Part shown: positions 1-11,336 of the stretch, in pieces
How the letters are laid out: every line of letters begins with the position of its first letter
Position numbering within the stretch: position 1 is the stretch's first letter
Origin: Hygrophila difformis
Taxonomy: Eukaryota > Streptophyta > Magnoliopsida > Lamiales > Acanthaceae
Assembly: GCA_030278955.1 (NCBI GenBank)
Contig: JAOANR010000011.1
Span: forward strand, 30,322,403 to 30,386,402
DNA: 64,000 nt
Reading direction: 5' to 3'
The notes under the pieces: generated by a model
The model's input: the letters and a program-made list of their open reading frames with translations, nothing else
Told to the model about the DNA's origin: nothing
Databases searched by the model: none
Position numbers and translations under genes: made by a program

Positions 1-2
1 TT

Positions 3-956
3 GCTGCGCATCCGGAAGGAGTTTACTCTTGGGAGCTTACTAGGCAATTCTTGTGTAATGCCCAGTATGAGCACTATACTTCATGGATTAGGGGAGTGCC
101 TGTGCCCTATAGCCCTGCAGTGATCAATGAACTTTATGGTACTGTGGATGTTTCTTGTCCGGCTACAAAGAAGAAGCACTTCCATGACCCTGTTCATGCA
201 GAGGAAGGAGGATCAGCATTGGTGAAGAGGATTTTGAGAGAGATGTTTGAAAACCAAGAGAGAATCCATTACATAGGGAAGGAGAAGGATAGCGTTGTTG
301 CCACATCGATGACTGCGCCACTCTATCAGATCTACTTACTCTACAAGCATAAGGTGTACCCTAGTTCCCACACTGCGCAGCCCACTGCAGAGGAGCTGTA
401 TTTTGTGTATTGTGTGAAGAACGGGCTGCCTATTGATATTGGGGAGATGGTGGCATATGAGTTAAGTAAAATGGGATCTGATGTGAAGAGAAAAATTCTT
501 GGATTTCCTGCACTGATTTGGACTCTTTATAGGAGAGCTGGAGTGGACCTAAGTGCATATGCTCAAGATGTAAAACCAAAGCCTCCTATCTGCTTCAAAA
601 CTAATTACACCAAGCCTGGAGTAAGATGTGCAGAGCTAGCTTACCCTACTTCATCTCGTAGGGCATCCACTCATCCCACTGATATACCTAGTACATCTGG
701 TACTAAGGCTGAGCCTGTAGAGAGTGCAATTCACAGAATGACTTATGAAATGCATCAGCTTAGAGAGGAGATGAAGAGGAAAGAGGATAATACACGAGCA
801 CAAATTTCACAACTTTCTAGTAGACTTGAATTTTTCATGTCTGAAAGTCTAGGTGATCGATATATTCCTCCTACTACTAGTTCGAGCTCTACAGGGGATG
901 ATGATGTTCCTAGGGAAGATGAAGTAGATGATTCGGATGGATCCTTAGAAATCTAG
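3..956 (+). CDS. Extra (env-position) ORF of Athila-like element R1, 5' end outside window
   Basis: The reading frame is already open at the left edge, so this is the C-terminal part (about 317 codons) of a longer protein. The segment with WIRGVPVPYSPAVINELYG near residues 27-47 matches the signature I associate with the 'putative plant transposon protein' family (PF20167-like), found in extra ORFs of plant LTR retrotransposons. The C-terminal third is Ser/Thr/Pro-rich, then has a short coiled coil (about residues 240-275, with MHQLREEMKRKEDN) and an acidic tail. It lies upstream of a polypurine tract and an LTR, the env-like position of Athila-type Ty3 elements. Function is unknown. No break is visible in the part seen. 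Assignment to Athila rather than Tat rests on position and LTR style only. Confidence 0.7.
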   Translation, partial: AAHPEGVYSWELTRQFLCNAQYEHYTSWIRGVPVPYSPAVINELYGTVDVSCPATKKKHFHDPVHAEEGGSALVKRILREMFENQERIHYIGKEKDSVVATSMTAPLYQIYLLYKHKVYPSSHTAQPTAEELYFVYCVKNGLPIDIGEMVAYELSKMGSDVKRKILGFPALIWTLYRRAGVDLSAYAQDVKPKPPICFKTNYTKPGVRCAELAYPTSSRRASTHPTDIPSTSGTKAEPVESAIHRMTYEMHQLREEMKRKEDNTRAQISQLSSRLEFFMSESLGDRYIPPTTSSSSTGDDDVPREDEVDDSDGSLEI

Positions 957-2399
957 ATTTTTGATTAGATAGGATTGCTCCCTTTTTGGTTTAATTTGTA
1001 ATAGTTAGAATTATTTTTGTGCTATTTTGCTTATTTAATTAGCTTCTTTATGTAATAGTTGCTAGAATTTGTGGTATTTTACTTTTGGTAAATTTATAAA
1101 ATTTAAATATTTTAATTAAATCTGTCCATAATTATTTAATTGATAAAATGTGCCTAAAAAATAAATAAAAATCTGAAATTTAATAATAAAATCTGAATTT
1201 AAATAAATTATGGATGAGGTTTAATTATTTTAACTTATAATTTGCCATGTGTTCTAACAATTATCTTTTGTATGAGCAAATACCATATAAATATATAAAG
1301 AAGCAGGATATGCCATGAGAAGCAAGCAAAAGGGGAACATTCAATACGGTGAAAGAATTTTTAGGATCTACATATTCCAGGTGTGATCTTTTCATGTATT
1401 ATGTTATCAATTTGCATGAAGAATATGGTAAGAGCTTGAGTTAATTTAATTTTAGTTTATTTTCTTATTTTCTATGCTTTAAATAAAATAGTACATGCAT
1501 GTCTGGTCATTTTAAATTTAAATTGTGTTTTCCCAGTGGTGCTATTATTTAGAGATTATCACATCAATGCCAATCTGGAGAAAATCCAAATAAGTCTAAA
1601 TGTTCTGCTCTAATCCGATTTTACAATTTAATGAGTGTTAGGTTTCTTAGTTTAAAGTTCTAGACTATGTCAAATTGTTATGCAAGTTGCTTGGGCTATT
1701 GATGACAATTCTATTTGCCTTGCAGAAAGCTTTTTGATTAATTAGACTAGTTATTTAAAATGTGGAGAGTTATCATTATTTATAAACAAATATGCTCGTT
1801 CCAAGTCTTTTTAAATGCTTAATTAAAATAAAGTCAGAGTAAGAACCCTGTATTGAAAAAAACAAAACAAAACAAGTTATCTTGCAAAAAGAAAAAGAAA
1901 AGAAAATTAAAGAATGCAAGATTAAAAAAAAAAGGAAAGAAGAGAAGAAAAAAACAGGGTGATTAAATAAAAAATTCATAAACTCTTGACTGGATGACTG
2001 GCACGTATTCGGTGACACGAGTAGCTTTTGGAATTCAACCGTCTACAACTCAGCCAAAGTGTCTAGAATATAGTGAAACCTAGCCATAGATTGAGCATAT
2101 TTAAAGACTGGAATAGAAAAGCATATTTACATTATTCACTTTCCCATATTAAGTGCTATGTATGATTAATCTGTTTTCTGTATTGTAAGTGCTTTGGATA
2201 TCTGGTTCTAATAGCTGATGCATACCAATTTGCCTAGTTCTAGTACATTAAACTTTGAACCCTCTTATCTCATTTTATTGTTGAAATCTATGATTTGGCA
2301 GAACTATAAAGACTTTATCTTTATTATCTTGATTGGCAAGTTGATGTGCTAATTGATCTCATTGCTCAAGGGACGAGCAATATTTAAGTGTGAGGATGT
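957..2399 (+). other. R1 3' untranslated internal region with polypurine tract
   Basis: AT-rich sequence without a credible ORF separates the R1 extra ORF from its LTR. A long A/purine-rich block lies at about 1857-1960. The region ends with GGACGAGCAA and the tract AAGTGTGAGGATG (2386-2398), a typical Ty3 polypurine tract just before the LTR start. Nothing else is recognised here. Confidence 0.65.
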
Positions 2400-4503
2400 T
2401 GATGCACCCTGTGAAACCACATTTAAATAAGCTTAAATTATGATAAAATGAACCTAAATTGCATGCATGAGATCCTATTTTACTGCTTTTTAGTGTACAT
2501 TTCTTGTGGTTTGTAAATATTAATAAGACTGATTAAATTGAGCTTATTTGAGCTCAATTTACCTTGTTTTATGCTTTTTTATAAGACTTTGGCAATTCTA
2601 AGACATTGCAATGATGTTTCAGGCATTAAAAGGAAGAAAGAAGATGTTCGGAGGTCAAAGGACGCAAAATTCGGAATTTTCAACACTGGAAGGCTCCAGA
2701 ATGCGCCACATAAGCATGGCGGCGCATAAAAATGCTCTCCAGCGCCATTTTATGCGCCACTTCAACACTTGGGAAAATTTCGGATGGAAGAAGCTTCAGG
2801 ATGCGCCATCTCTTCTTGGCGGCGCATAAAAGCCATTCCAGCGCCACTTTTTGCGCCGTTGTCAAATTTTAGGAAATTGTCAGAATGCACCGCTTCTTCT
2901 TGGTGGCGCATAAAAAGCCATTCCAGCGCCACTTTTTGCGCCGTTTTGGAAAATTCGGAAAATCAGCGTATGCGCCAGTTCTACTTGGTGGCGCCTAAAA
3001 CCCTCTCCGAGTGCCGTTTTATGCGCCATCGTCGCGGTTGAGCAGTTTCTTAACCTCCCGAACTCGGTTTTAAACACCGTTTTCTTCATTTCTTCGATAT
3101 CCAGACTCATAATTTTCGAACAATACTCTCTGGAAATATCTGCTAATGGGAGAAGAAGGCCAGAAACACAAAATCATGCCGGAGGAATGCATCAAGGACG
3201 CTGTTCTGGGCGTGTTCTTCCTATTCTAGGTGTTGCCTTTCTTTTTCTTGCATTGTAATGAATTGAATTTGCCTCTCAATATAATTTGCTATCATGTTTT
3301 TAATTTGTAGACGGATTTCTGTGTTGTTCGTGTTAGAAGTGTTCTAGAACGGGAGTTCAGAATCACTTTGAAGTACGAACCTATCTTTTATGGAAGCAAT
3401 AAAATGTCGATGTTTTCTTTTATGTAATCTGGGTTAATCTGCTATTGTGTTAGAATCTGTTTAATTCAGTTTGAGCGCTATTCTGCATAGGCTGTAACAC
3501 TGAAATCTCATGTTTTGGGTGTAATCTGCTTTTGATCGCTTAAACTGGTTAAATCTGTTAAAATATTAGACTCTATGTTGGGATTGTATGTCAGATGCCT
3601 GCACTATTGATCGAGATTTTATGTTTTTAACAAATCTGTAATCTAAAATGTTAATCTGCTAGAAACCAAATAGATCGATCAATCTGAATTATCTATTTTT
3701 AGCAATCTGGCATTAATTCTAATCTGTCTGCATTTTAATATTATTAATTAAATCCAGTTTACCATGTTTTATTATTATTTTACCATAATTGTTAGATTAT
3801 TTACACTGTTTTGCATAATTTAAATGTTAGAATCTAATTCCATAAATTCTGCTTTGCGAAATCGGGAGATAAAAAGTAGAATTAATATTTTAGTACCGGA
3901 ATTGGGAATAAATTACATTAAAAATGGATTCTGGCATGTGCACAATGATTTGGGAAATGAAAAGTGCCTATTAATTGCTATAGGAAAATTTGTATGCTTG
4001 GGAAAGACTCAAATTTAGGCCTAGAATAATGATTGCAAAATGTTAGATAATCTAATCAGCTTCCATGAAGTCCGTTTAAGCATAATTTGAAGTTTTAGTA
4101 GATTATTATATTTTTAATCTTTATAAAAATATTTAAATTTAAGAAATTGATTTTTAGAACATTGGGAAATGTCAAATCATAATACAATTTCTATTTTATA
4201 ATAAAGATGGCAATATTTAAAATATTACAATCAACTCCCATTAGTATTTTTATCAATTAAAACTTTAATTTGCTTTATTTTAATTTAATGTCACTGTTTT
4301 TAATTTAAATCACCATTAGAATTAAACAAATCTTTTTAAATATATTAAATATAATTAATGAACTTAAGAACAATTAAAATTTCTCCGGAATGAAATAATA
4401 TTCTGAAATTCCCTGTGGATTCGACCCGGTATTCACCGGTTTTTATTACTTGATGACAACCATCCGCTTGTGGTAAAATATGAGTGGTGAAAATCACCCA
4501 TCA
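2400..4503 (+). repeat. 3' LTR of R1 (2104 bp)
   Basis: The LTR begins TGATGCACCC directly after the polypurine tract and ends CACCCATCA, giving a TGATG/CATCA terminal inverted repeat. Near its 3' end it has the CCTGTGGATTCGACCC motif common in Athila/Tat LTR ends. The sequence changes abruptly at 4504 to integrase-coding DNA of another element, confirming the boundary. The 5' LTR is outside the window, so the target duplication (expected AATAC, 4504-4508) cannot be checked. The LTR is long and carries a GC-rich tandem array. Confidence 0.85.
2701..3027 (+). repeat. Four-copy tandem repeat of palindromic units inside the R1 LTR
   Basis: Copies start at about 2701, 2800, 2885 and 2969, spaced 84-99 bp. 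Each has ATGCGCCA, then about 10 bp, then TGGYGGCGCAT, then CCAGCGCCAYTTTTTGCGCC. The first two blocks are inverted repeats, so each copy can fold as a hairpin. The array is GC-rich against a strongly AT-rich LTR. Confidence 0.8.
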
Positions 4504-5466
4504 AATACATGGTCAATGGATCAGATGGCTAGAGCCTATATAGACAATGTCATTCGAAGACACGGAATTCCACACGACATAGTGTCGGATCGCGATAGTC
4601 GATTCATCTCCAACTTTTGGCAGAAATTACAAACAGCATTGGTTACAAAAGTTAAGATGAGTACCGCCTTCCACCCAATGACAGATGGTCAAACAGAACG
4701 GACCATCCAAACTTTGGAAGATATGCTCAGAGCATGTGCACTGGAGTTCAAAGGTAGTTGGGAGACTCATTTACCCCTAATTGAGTTCTCTTATAACAAT
4801 AGTTATCATACCAGTATCGGTATGTCCCCATTTGAAGCTCTGTATGGACGAAGCTGTCAAAGCCCACTATGTTGGAACAAAGATGACGATGGAGTGGTAG
4901 TAGGACCCGCTATGTTGGAAGAAACGATAAAGGCAATCGAATTCATCAGACGGAAATTGAAAGCAGCTCAAGATCGCCAAAAGCACTACGCGGACCCCAA
5001 ACGACAAGATGCTGAATTTCAAGTTGGTGATAAGGTGATGTTAAAGATTTCTCCCATGCGTGGCGTGATGCGTTTTGGGAAGAAGGGGAAACTGAGCCCT
5101 CGATTCATTGGGCCATATGAGATTTTGGAACGTGTAGGTAGTCTCGCCTACAAACTTGCTCTACCACCAGCGTTGAGTGCGGTACATGATGTATTCCACA
5201 TCTCACAACTGCGGAAGTACGTTCACGATCCCGCACATGCTCTCCAGCTGGAAACAATAAATTTAGATGAAAATCTTACTTATGAAGAGAAACCACTTCG
5301 GATCGTCGACACAAAAGAACGAAAGACGAGAAATAGGACCACACGCCTAGTTAGAGTTATTTGGTCGAATCATGACACTGAAGAGCAAACATGGGAAACA
5401 GAAGTTGAGATGCGGCAAAAATATCCGGAACTTTTTGCCGAAAACGATATAGTTATGAGGACATAA
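4504..5466 (+). pseudogene. 3' part of Tekay chromovirus R2 pol: integrase core and chromodomain-like tail, split by R1
   Basis: The sequence starts mid-integrase because R1 is inserted here, and the 5' part of pol lies beyond the window. Recognisable parts are the integrase core with DRDSRF (second catalytic Asp region) and TAFHPMTDGQTERTIQ with the catalytic Glu further on, then the GPYEILERVG..YKLALP segment and VHDVFHISQLRKYV. A chromodomain-like C-terminus reads VIWSNHDTEEQTWETE..MRQKYPELF. This arrangement is typical of the Tekay (Del) clade of Ty3 chromoviruses. From 4507 the frame is open to the stop TAA at 5464-5466. R5 in this window encodes a clearly related integrase. It cannot function here because it is disconnected from its 5' half. 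Confidence 0.9.
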
Positions 5467-5645
5467 CTAGAATCTTAAGTGGGGGAGGATGTGATATCCC
5501 ATTCCAAGTTACCACATTGCTCTCAGTATGGTATGATTTTATTTTGGTATATTTTATTTTTGGCATTAGCGGTTATTACTTACCTCACTTTTAAGAAACG
5601 AAATATTGACTTCGGGGACGAAGTCATTTCTTAAGTGGGGTAGGT
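5467..5645 (+). other. R2 3' untranslated region with two polypurine tracts and a hairpin
   Basis: After the pol stop come AAGTGGGGGAGGATG and TGTGATATCCC (5490), which look like a polypurine tract and LTR start. They are followed by a second set: hairpin GACTTCGGGGACGAAGTC (5608-5625), then TTAAGTGGGGTAGGT and TGTAACAC at 5646. The second set is taken as the true LTR start because R5 has the same layout and its LTR pair fixes the boundary there. Confidence 0.7.
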
Positions 5646-7881
5646 TGTAACACTTGCATTTTTATTATACTATACCACAATTATTATTATTTTTATGGGA
5701 TTATATTTTTATTATTGTTATTGGGAAATTCATTTTACGGTTAAAATTTTTAAAAAAGGGTACTATTGTATTTTATATATATAAATATATTAAAGATTTA
5801 TTTTGTTATTTAAAAGAAAGTATGATTATTAGATATATATATATATATATTTAGAATTGGGTATAACTAGTATTACTTCAATTATTTTAGTTAGAATAGG
5901 GTATAATTAATTCAATTATGTTAATAGGGTATAGCTAAGTATAAACTAGTATATACGTGGCTTTATATTTTAAAAAAAAAAAGGGAAACGTTTGTTTTAT
6001 TAGGAGAGAGATGTATATATAATTTCATGTAATGAATGAAAATAAGGAGAGGGGACGTAGGCTTTTAGGATGATAAAAATATATAATGTATATAAGTAAG
6101 TAGTATAAGTAAGTAGTATATAAAGGCGTCCCACATCGGAAATATCCGCAATTGTTATCTATCCTAACGCCTATATATATATATATATATGTGTGGCTAG
6201 AATTGTTAGTATACATCTGAGAAAATTTCCAAAGCTTACTTGCTTACTAACGTAAGCAAAAGGTAAGCTTAGTTTAAAAATTTATTAATTTATTTATTTG
6301 TTTATTTATTTATTATTATTATTATTATTTTTATTATTATTAATGGGGTGATGCTTTTGCGTCGCCCCGGCCTAGTGGGGTGATGCCTTCGCATTGCCCC
6401 GGTCTTTCTTTTAAAAGAGGGACTTTAATAATTTTGTTTTTGTAGCAGAATAGTAGCCGAGGAGGCACTAAGGACCTGCTAGGTGTCGGTCTTAGTATAA
6501 ATTTTGCAGTAGGGTAAGTTTCCTATGCTTTCCGTCTTTATTATTTTTATTCGCTTTCTTTATCCGCTTTCCCTATTTATTTAAGTTGTCTTTGTTTGGC
6601 TTTCCTTTAGTCGCTTTTCTTAATTATTTAGTGTGCCTTTGCCTTAGTAGTAGGCCTTTATTTTTATTCCTGCTTTAGTAGTTGGCATTATGTTTCGTTC
6701 TTGCCCTACTAGTAGTAGGCTTTTATTGTTTCTTATTGGCCTACAATGTCCGCTATCGCTTGTTCGCTTATTGAACATTATTTTATTTGCTAGCCTTGTT
6801 ATTCTTGTTGCACTTGCTTCCGTCGCATAATTCCTTTTGATTTCATTCCGATTGCCTTTGATATACGTAGACACTCGCTGTATAATTAATCCTTTGATTA
6901 TATGCCCTAAGTACGGCAATATAGGTTATAGCCATCACGCCGAGGGGTTTAATGGCATATTATGAGTGAGACCAATTCATTGTTGATCTTTGTTGAACCT
7001 GGTGAGGTAATCCATCTTGTTGTTGACTCTTTGGCCTGCGGGCGCCCTTAAAGGGTAATTATCTATTGATTAATAGATAACAAGCATGATTGAGGTTGAC
7101 TTGCCGTGTGACGGCCCGTGTTCAGTTGGCGCTGGAAAATGCCATATAGAGTGACCCCTGATCTAAATGAGATCGGGTTTCCGGGTGAAACCCGAGATTT
7201 AGTCAAGATACCGGTATTGTGAGGTTCATTCTGAATCCCTCTAACATGCATGCAACCATTGAGATGGTTATTCATATTTCGGCAATTGCCTTGTTGAGTA
7301 TTTCGGGCTGCTTCCGAAATTAATATTGATATTATTGACTTACTATTGCTGAATTGAGAGTACCATTATTTTGTTGCCCCTATTGTTGAGCTCCGGTTTA
7401 TTGATCTGAAAGCAGCCTTGTTCTGTCAATAATTGTTCTACTGTTCGTTGGTTCCGAGTATAGGGAACTTACCAGCGAATCCGTCGCTGATAATTCTTTC
7501 TTCTTTATTCCTTTTTCCTTCCAGAGTAAGACTAAAGACTGACAAGGGAAGGGAGCACTACACCTACATGTTTTCTGCATAAAGCACTTTCATTAGTTTT
7601 TAAGATGTCAGACTTTTTGTTACTGTTGTATTATGATTTTGCTATCACATGTATAATATTAAAGTAAGTTGTTGTTCCTCTTTGTAAGTTGTTTTGAGAA
7701 ACGATCTTCGGTTATATAAAATATTATATCTTTTCTGTTTAAGCATGGTTGTTTGAAATGGATATTTGGTATACTCATTTTAGCCTTAGCATCTCCTAAA
7801 TAAGCCGATGTGTCAGATCGCGTCTTATTTAGGAGGTGTGGCAGTAACACCCGCGAGTCGGAGAAAAATCGGGGTGTTACA
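5646..7881 (+). repeat. 3' LTR of Tekay element R2 (2236 bp)
   Basis: The LTR runs from TGTAACACTT, after the polypurine tract, to GGGGTGTTACA. This is the TGTAACAC/GTGTTACA arrangement usual for Tekay LTRs. It contains TA-rich simple repeats (5838-5850, 6172-6190), a TTTA/TTA microsatellite (6281-6341) and a 32 bp direct duplication of GGGGTGATGC..CGCCCCGG type (6342-6402). ORF-like stretches on both strands are short and show no protein features. The flanking sequence at 7882 belongs to another element (R3). Confidence 0.85.
6281..6341. repeat. TTTA/TTA microsatellite in the R2 LTR
   Basis: Runs of TTTA followed by TTA triplets, interrupted once or twice. Confidence 0.85.
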
Positions 7882-8077
7882 ACCATTCTGTCGAATGCAG
7901 AATCTATGTGTTGTAGCTCGGTTGTGCGCACATCAGCAGAACCTTCATGACCGTTCAACCGAGCTTGACAAGCTTTATAAGCAATTGCACATGCTGAAAT
8001 CATCTTATATTGATTTTCATTCATAATGCTGAAGATTGGGTTCAAAAATCCAAAAAGAAATTCATGCTCTGATACCA
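7882..8077 (-). pseudogene. 5' internal start of minus-strand LTR element R3, truncated by R2
   Basis: Read on the minus strand, a primer-binding site (8077-8066) is followed by an ATG (MNENQYKMISACAIAYK..) and a short open frame. The frame ends abruptly where the R2 LTR begins. This looks like the N-terminus of a gag-type ORF, but I do not recognise its family. The rest of R3 would lie beyond R2's 5' end, outside the window. Confidence 0.45.
8066..8077 (-). other. Primer-binding site (initiator tRNA-Met) of R3
   Basis: GCTCTGATACCA on the plus strand is the reverse complement of TGGTATCAGAGC, complementary to the 3' end of initiator tRNA-Met. It is used by Ty1-copia and many Ty3 elements, and implies an LTR at higher coordinates reading on the minus strand. 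Confidence 0.7.
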
Positions 8078-8963
8078 ATTAATTGGTCCTGTGCAAATGA
8101 ATAATATGTTGTCTATGCGTTGTATCCACAACAAAGCAAAATGTAAATATGCATAAATAAAAAAAGAACATCAATATTTGTTTACCCAGTTCAATCACTA
8201 GGATCCACATCTGGGAAATTTCAATCCATGTATATTCATTATCATTTATCACCCAAGGCTCAAAGAAACTCTCTGTATGCAATTACTCACACCCTTCCTT
8301 TCACAATATGACTTCAATTCTCTAGACTCAACCTCTAAACATAGTAGATTGTTGTTCACCCTCTTTTACAACATCCGTCGGACTACCAACGATCCTAATA
8401 CTATCTGTAGCAGACTGTTGCCCTGGTGCTAGCTACTTCACAAAATATTTCACAACACTCACAAAACCATGAACATAGCTCTCAATATTTTCACTTAAGA
8501 TATATACTAATACTAGTATATGGTTGAAAATATTAGCTATAATCTAATGACTATCTCTACCTGCAATAGAAAGATGTTATCTCCAGTAGAACACAACACC
8601 CTGCAAGAACATTTTATTCTCCTTCCTTAGCAGCACCTTATTGTGGAAAGAAGTATTTTCAGTTGGGAAAAAACCCAAAGGATGTGGACCCTTTTAGAAT
8701 CCCTAGGTCCAATGAACTGAGGATGGTTCCAAAATAAGACCTAACAACTTTTGTCATTTTTGTTGCTCAGGCTGGTTGTTGGTCTGCTGCTTCCACATAA
8801 CATAGACAATGAGTATCTGCACAATTAAGCACAAAAATCCTACAGTAATAACGATATCGACATCATTTTCTCCCTATATTTCCTTAGTTTCCTACTGTCT
8901 TCACTACTCAATACCTATTTCTTTCTTTCTCAGCTAGTGATGGGCTTTCTCTTCTATATATTA
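8078..8963 (-). repeat. Probable 5' LTR of R3 (minus orientation), limits uncertain
   Basis: This gene-free stretch lies directly upstream (minus sense) of the R3 primer-binding site, the position of a 5' LTR. I could not fix TG/CA ends: a TG at about 8088-8090 and a CA near 8933 are possible, but the first would leave an unusually long gap to the primer-binding site. It is assigned from position rather than from a matching copy. Confidence 0.4.
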
Positions 8964-9319
8964 CTCTGCCCGCCCCGTTTATATCGTGTCATTTCTTTTG
9001 GACAAAGTTTTTTATGTGAAGATGATTATATTTAATATAGGGGTATATTAGTGTTTAAAGTAAGGTAAATTAATAATTTATTTGATGTGATTGCAATGAG
9101 TTTGAATTTATTTATTGATTTATTTATATAGGATGTGATAGTTGTGAGTTGAATTTATTAATGGTAGTGTATTGAAATTTTAATATATTTATTTATTTAT
9201 GTAATGTTATGGAGGTGGGTTTGGTAATTAAATATTTAATTATTTCCTTAAGAAAATGTGACAATTATAATGGTATGGACAAAAAGGGAAGTGAGACAAA
9301 ATTACTGGGACGGATGGAG
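8964..9319. mobile_element. Stowaway-type MITE (Tc1/mariner, non-autonomous)
   Basis: The ends CTCTGCCCGCCCCGTTTA and, reversed, CTCCATCCGTCCCAGTAA form a terminal inverted repeat of the CTCCNTCCGTCCC class. TA flanks both sides (8962-8963 and 9320-9321), the TA target duplication expected for this superfamily. There is no ORF. At about 356 bp it is slightly long for the group. Confidence 0.8.
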
Positions 9320-9397
9320 TATTACATATAAACTTATACATCTATATACATATATAATTAAAATATAATTAGTTAATAGATATATATATATTTCACT

Positions 9398-9562
9398 ACA
9401 ATTTTCAGGGTCAATTAAATGAATATATATTAGAAAATGGGGTTTTTCTTACTGGTTTTTTCTGTGAATTTCAACTTTATCTTTGATGGTTTGAATTTCT
9501 TCTGGCCTTATTGTATTTTATTAATTATTTTATAATATTTATGACATAGATTACCCCACCTA
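9398..9562 (+). repeat. Diverged repeat, copy A (pairs with 19795-19972)
   Basis: This stretch shares the ordered words GGTCAAYTAAATGAATATA, ATTAGAAAAYGGGGTTT, ATTTGATGGTTTGAATTTCT and CTAGGTA with 19795-19972. The two copies are in the same orientation and flank the pararetrovirus region. The family is unidentified. Confidence 0.6.
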
Positions 9563-9564
9563 GG

Positions 9565-10380
9565 TATGTTCAGAGTGCGGTACAAACCGTAAACCAAACC
9601 AGACCAAACTGCATTTGACGGTTTAATTTGGTTTGTGGTTTAAAAGTTATGGTTTGGTTTTTTTTAGAAAACCGTTGTTTGCGGTTTAGATTTGGTTTTG
9701 AGAAAAAATTAACCAGACCAAACCGTAAACCACAATTTTTTTTGGGTGACACAGCCTAAAAAGGCGAGCAAAGATTATATATACATATATTTAATAAAAA
9801 TATATATATTATATATAATATACTATTAGAATTTTATAGATTAGAATTAGATTTAGCTGCAAATGCATTTTTATTAGTTCAAGGTACATAGGCGGTCATG
9901 AATGATTCATGTCATTTCATTGGCTTCTGTTTATTTGTTTAATATATTCCAGAAGTTTCGTTGATGTAATGCACTTTGTACATCAGTTTACATGTTATAT
10001 TTGTAATCCTGGCATGTTTCAGAAGGCACACGCTGCTACTGCTACCCTTCATTAACTCTACTACTGTTGTTTTCTTATGCTATATTTGTAGTTTTGTTTT
10101 TTCAAAAGCTTGTAATAGTCCTTGTTTATTAATATTTGGCTTGTAAAAGTAAAATTATGATTTTTTAACTTTTAATTTGTATTTCGGAATTTGGACTGTT
10201 ACACTTACGACTGTAATTCATATAATTTTTTTCTTTTTAAAATACCGCACCAAACCACTTTTTGCGGTTTTGTTTGATTTAGTTTGAAATGCTAAAATGA
10301 TTTTGGTTTGGTTTAATTTTTTCCGAAACCTTTCTTTTGCGGTTTGTTTCGGCTGGTGCGAAACCACTCCAAATATTAAT
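9565..10380. mobile_element. hAT-like non-autonomous element or fragments with AACCG/CGGTTT subterminal repeats
   Basis: Two blocks (9580-9740 and 10240-10370) are dense in AAACCGYAAACCAAACC words and their reverse complements, a pattern common near the ends of plant hAT-type elements. The AT-rich middle has no convincing ORF. I could not establish matching termini or an 8 bp target duplication, so both limits and class are tentative. Confidence 0.35.
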
Positions 10381-10564
10381 TTATATTTGGAGTTAATGTA
10401 GCTAAAGTTTATTTTCTAAAAGTTCCAAAAGTTTCAAATTCATTTACTTCGGATTCAGTAGTCAATGTTTGTTTATGTAGATGGTAGGTGCAATAGGTGA
10501 GGACTCTTTTTTTCTTTTCTATAGTTTTTTTTTACACTTGCTGTTTCCTTGAAATTGTTTTCTC

Positions 10565-10643
<79 letters not shown>
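10565..10643. repeat. (AAT)n microsatellite
   Basis: About 26 uninterrupted ATA/AAT triplets. Length polymorphism would be expected. Confidence 0.95.
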
Positions 10644-10645
<2 letters not shown>

Positions 10646-10982
10646 GAAGTAAGACCTATGTTGAAAGAAGACCCAATTCAGAAACTTAACGTGTGAAGTC
10701 TGGCATGTGGTAGAAGGCAGAGGAAATATAGCTAGGGATTAAAGGGCAAATACCAAATAAATACCCACCTATCCAAACTTATACCCACTTTAATACCTAA
10801 TCAAAAAATTATTCCTTTAAACCCCCTAGAAAGATAAAACTTTGAAAAAAATACCCATTTTACCCTTAAAACACAAAAAATGCTTAAAAATCATTATACT
10901 ACCCTTAATCTTTAATAATAAACCTCTAGTAAACCATACATAACTAATAAAAATTTTTAAATAAACTTACAAAAGATAATAA

Positions 10983-11249
10983 ATGAATCAAGAAGAAATA
11001 AATTCACTAATATATCAATATGGTCTATATTTACAAACTATGGAAGAAAGAGTCGAAAATTGGAATGATATTATTTACACCATGCTCATATTTTTAACTG
11101 AATATAATCAAAAGATATATCCTTATTCGGAAGAAAAAACTTTTTGGGATAATATAATTTTACTCAGAATGGGATCAGAAAGTGAAAATTATGATGACAA
11201 CTCTCCAGAAAATTTAAGTAATAATGGTGAATATTATTTCTCTGACTAA
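10983..11249 (+). CDS. Pararetrovirus small ORF upstream of the primer-binding site, unknown function
   Basis: This intact 88-codon ORF starts at an ATG and encodes an acidic protein rich in Asn, Glu and Tyr. I recognise no domain. It lies 5' of the tRNA-Met site, in what would be the leader of the pregenomic RNA. It may be a genuine small 5' ORF or a leader ORF. Codon use is strongly A/T-ending like the rest of the viral block, which supports viral rather than host origin. Confidence 0.45.
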   Translation: MNQEEINSLIYQYGLYLQTMEERVENWNDIIYTMLIFLTEYNQKIYPYSEEKTFWDNIILLRMGSESENYDDNSPENLSNNGEYYFSD

Positions 11250-11304
11250 ACAAACATTCCGCATCAATCAATTAAAATCCTCAAAACACTCCCACAAAAC
11301 AAAT

Positions 11305-11316
11305 TGGTATCAGAGC
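11305..11316 (+). other. tRNA-Met primer-binding site of the pararetrovirus
   Basis: TGGTATCAGAGC matches the complement of the initiator tRNA-Met 3' end, the minus-strand primer site of Caulimoviridae. It lies 21 bp before the ATG of the next ORF. Confidence 0.85.
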
Positions 11317-11336
11317 ACAGAACGATTAATCTGGAC

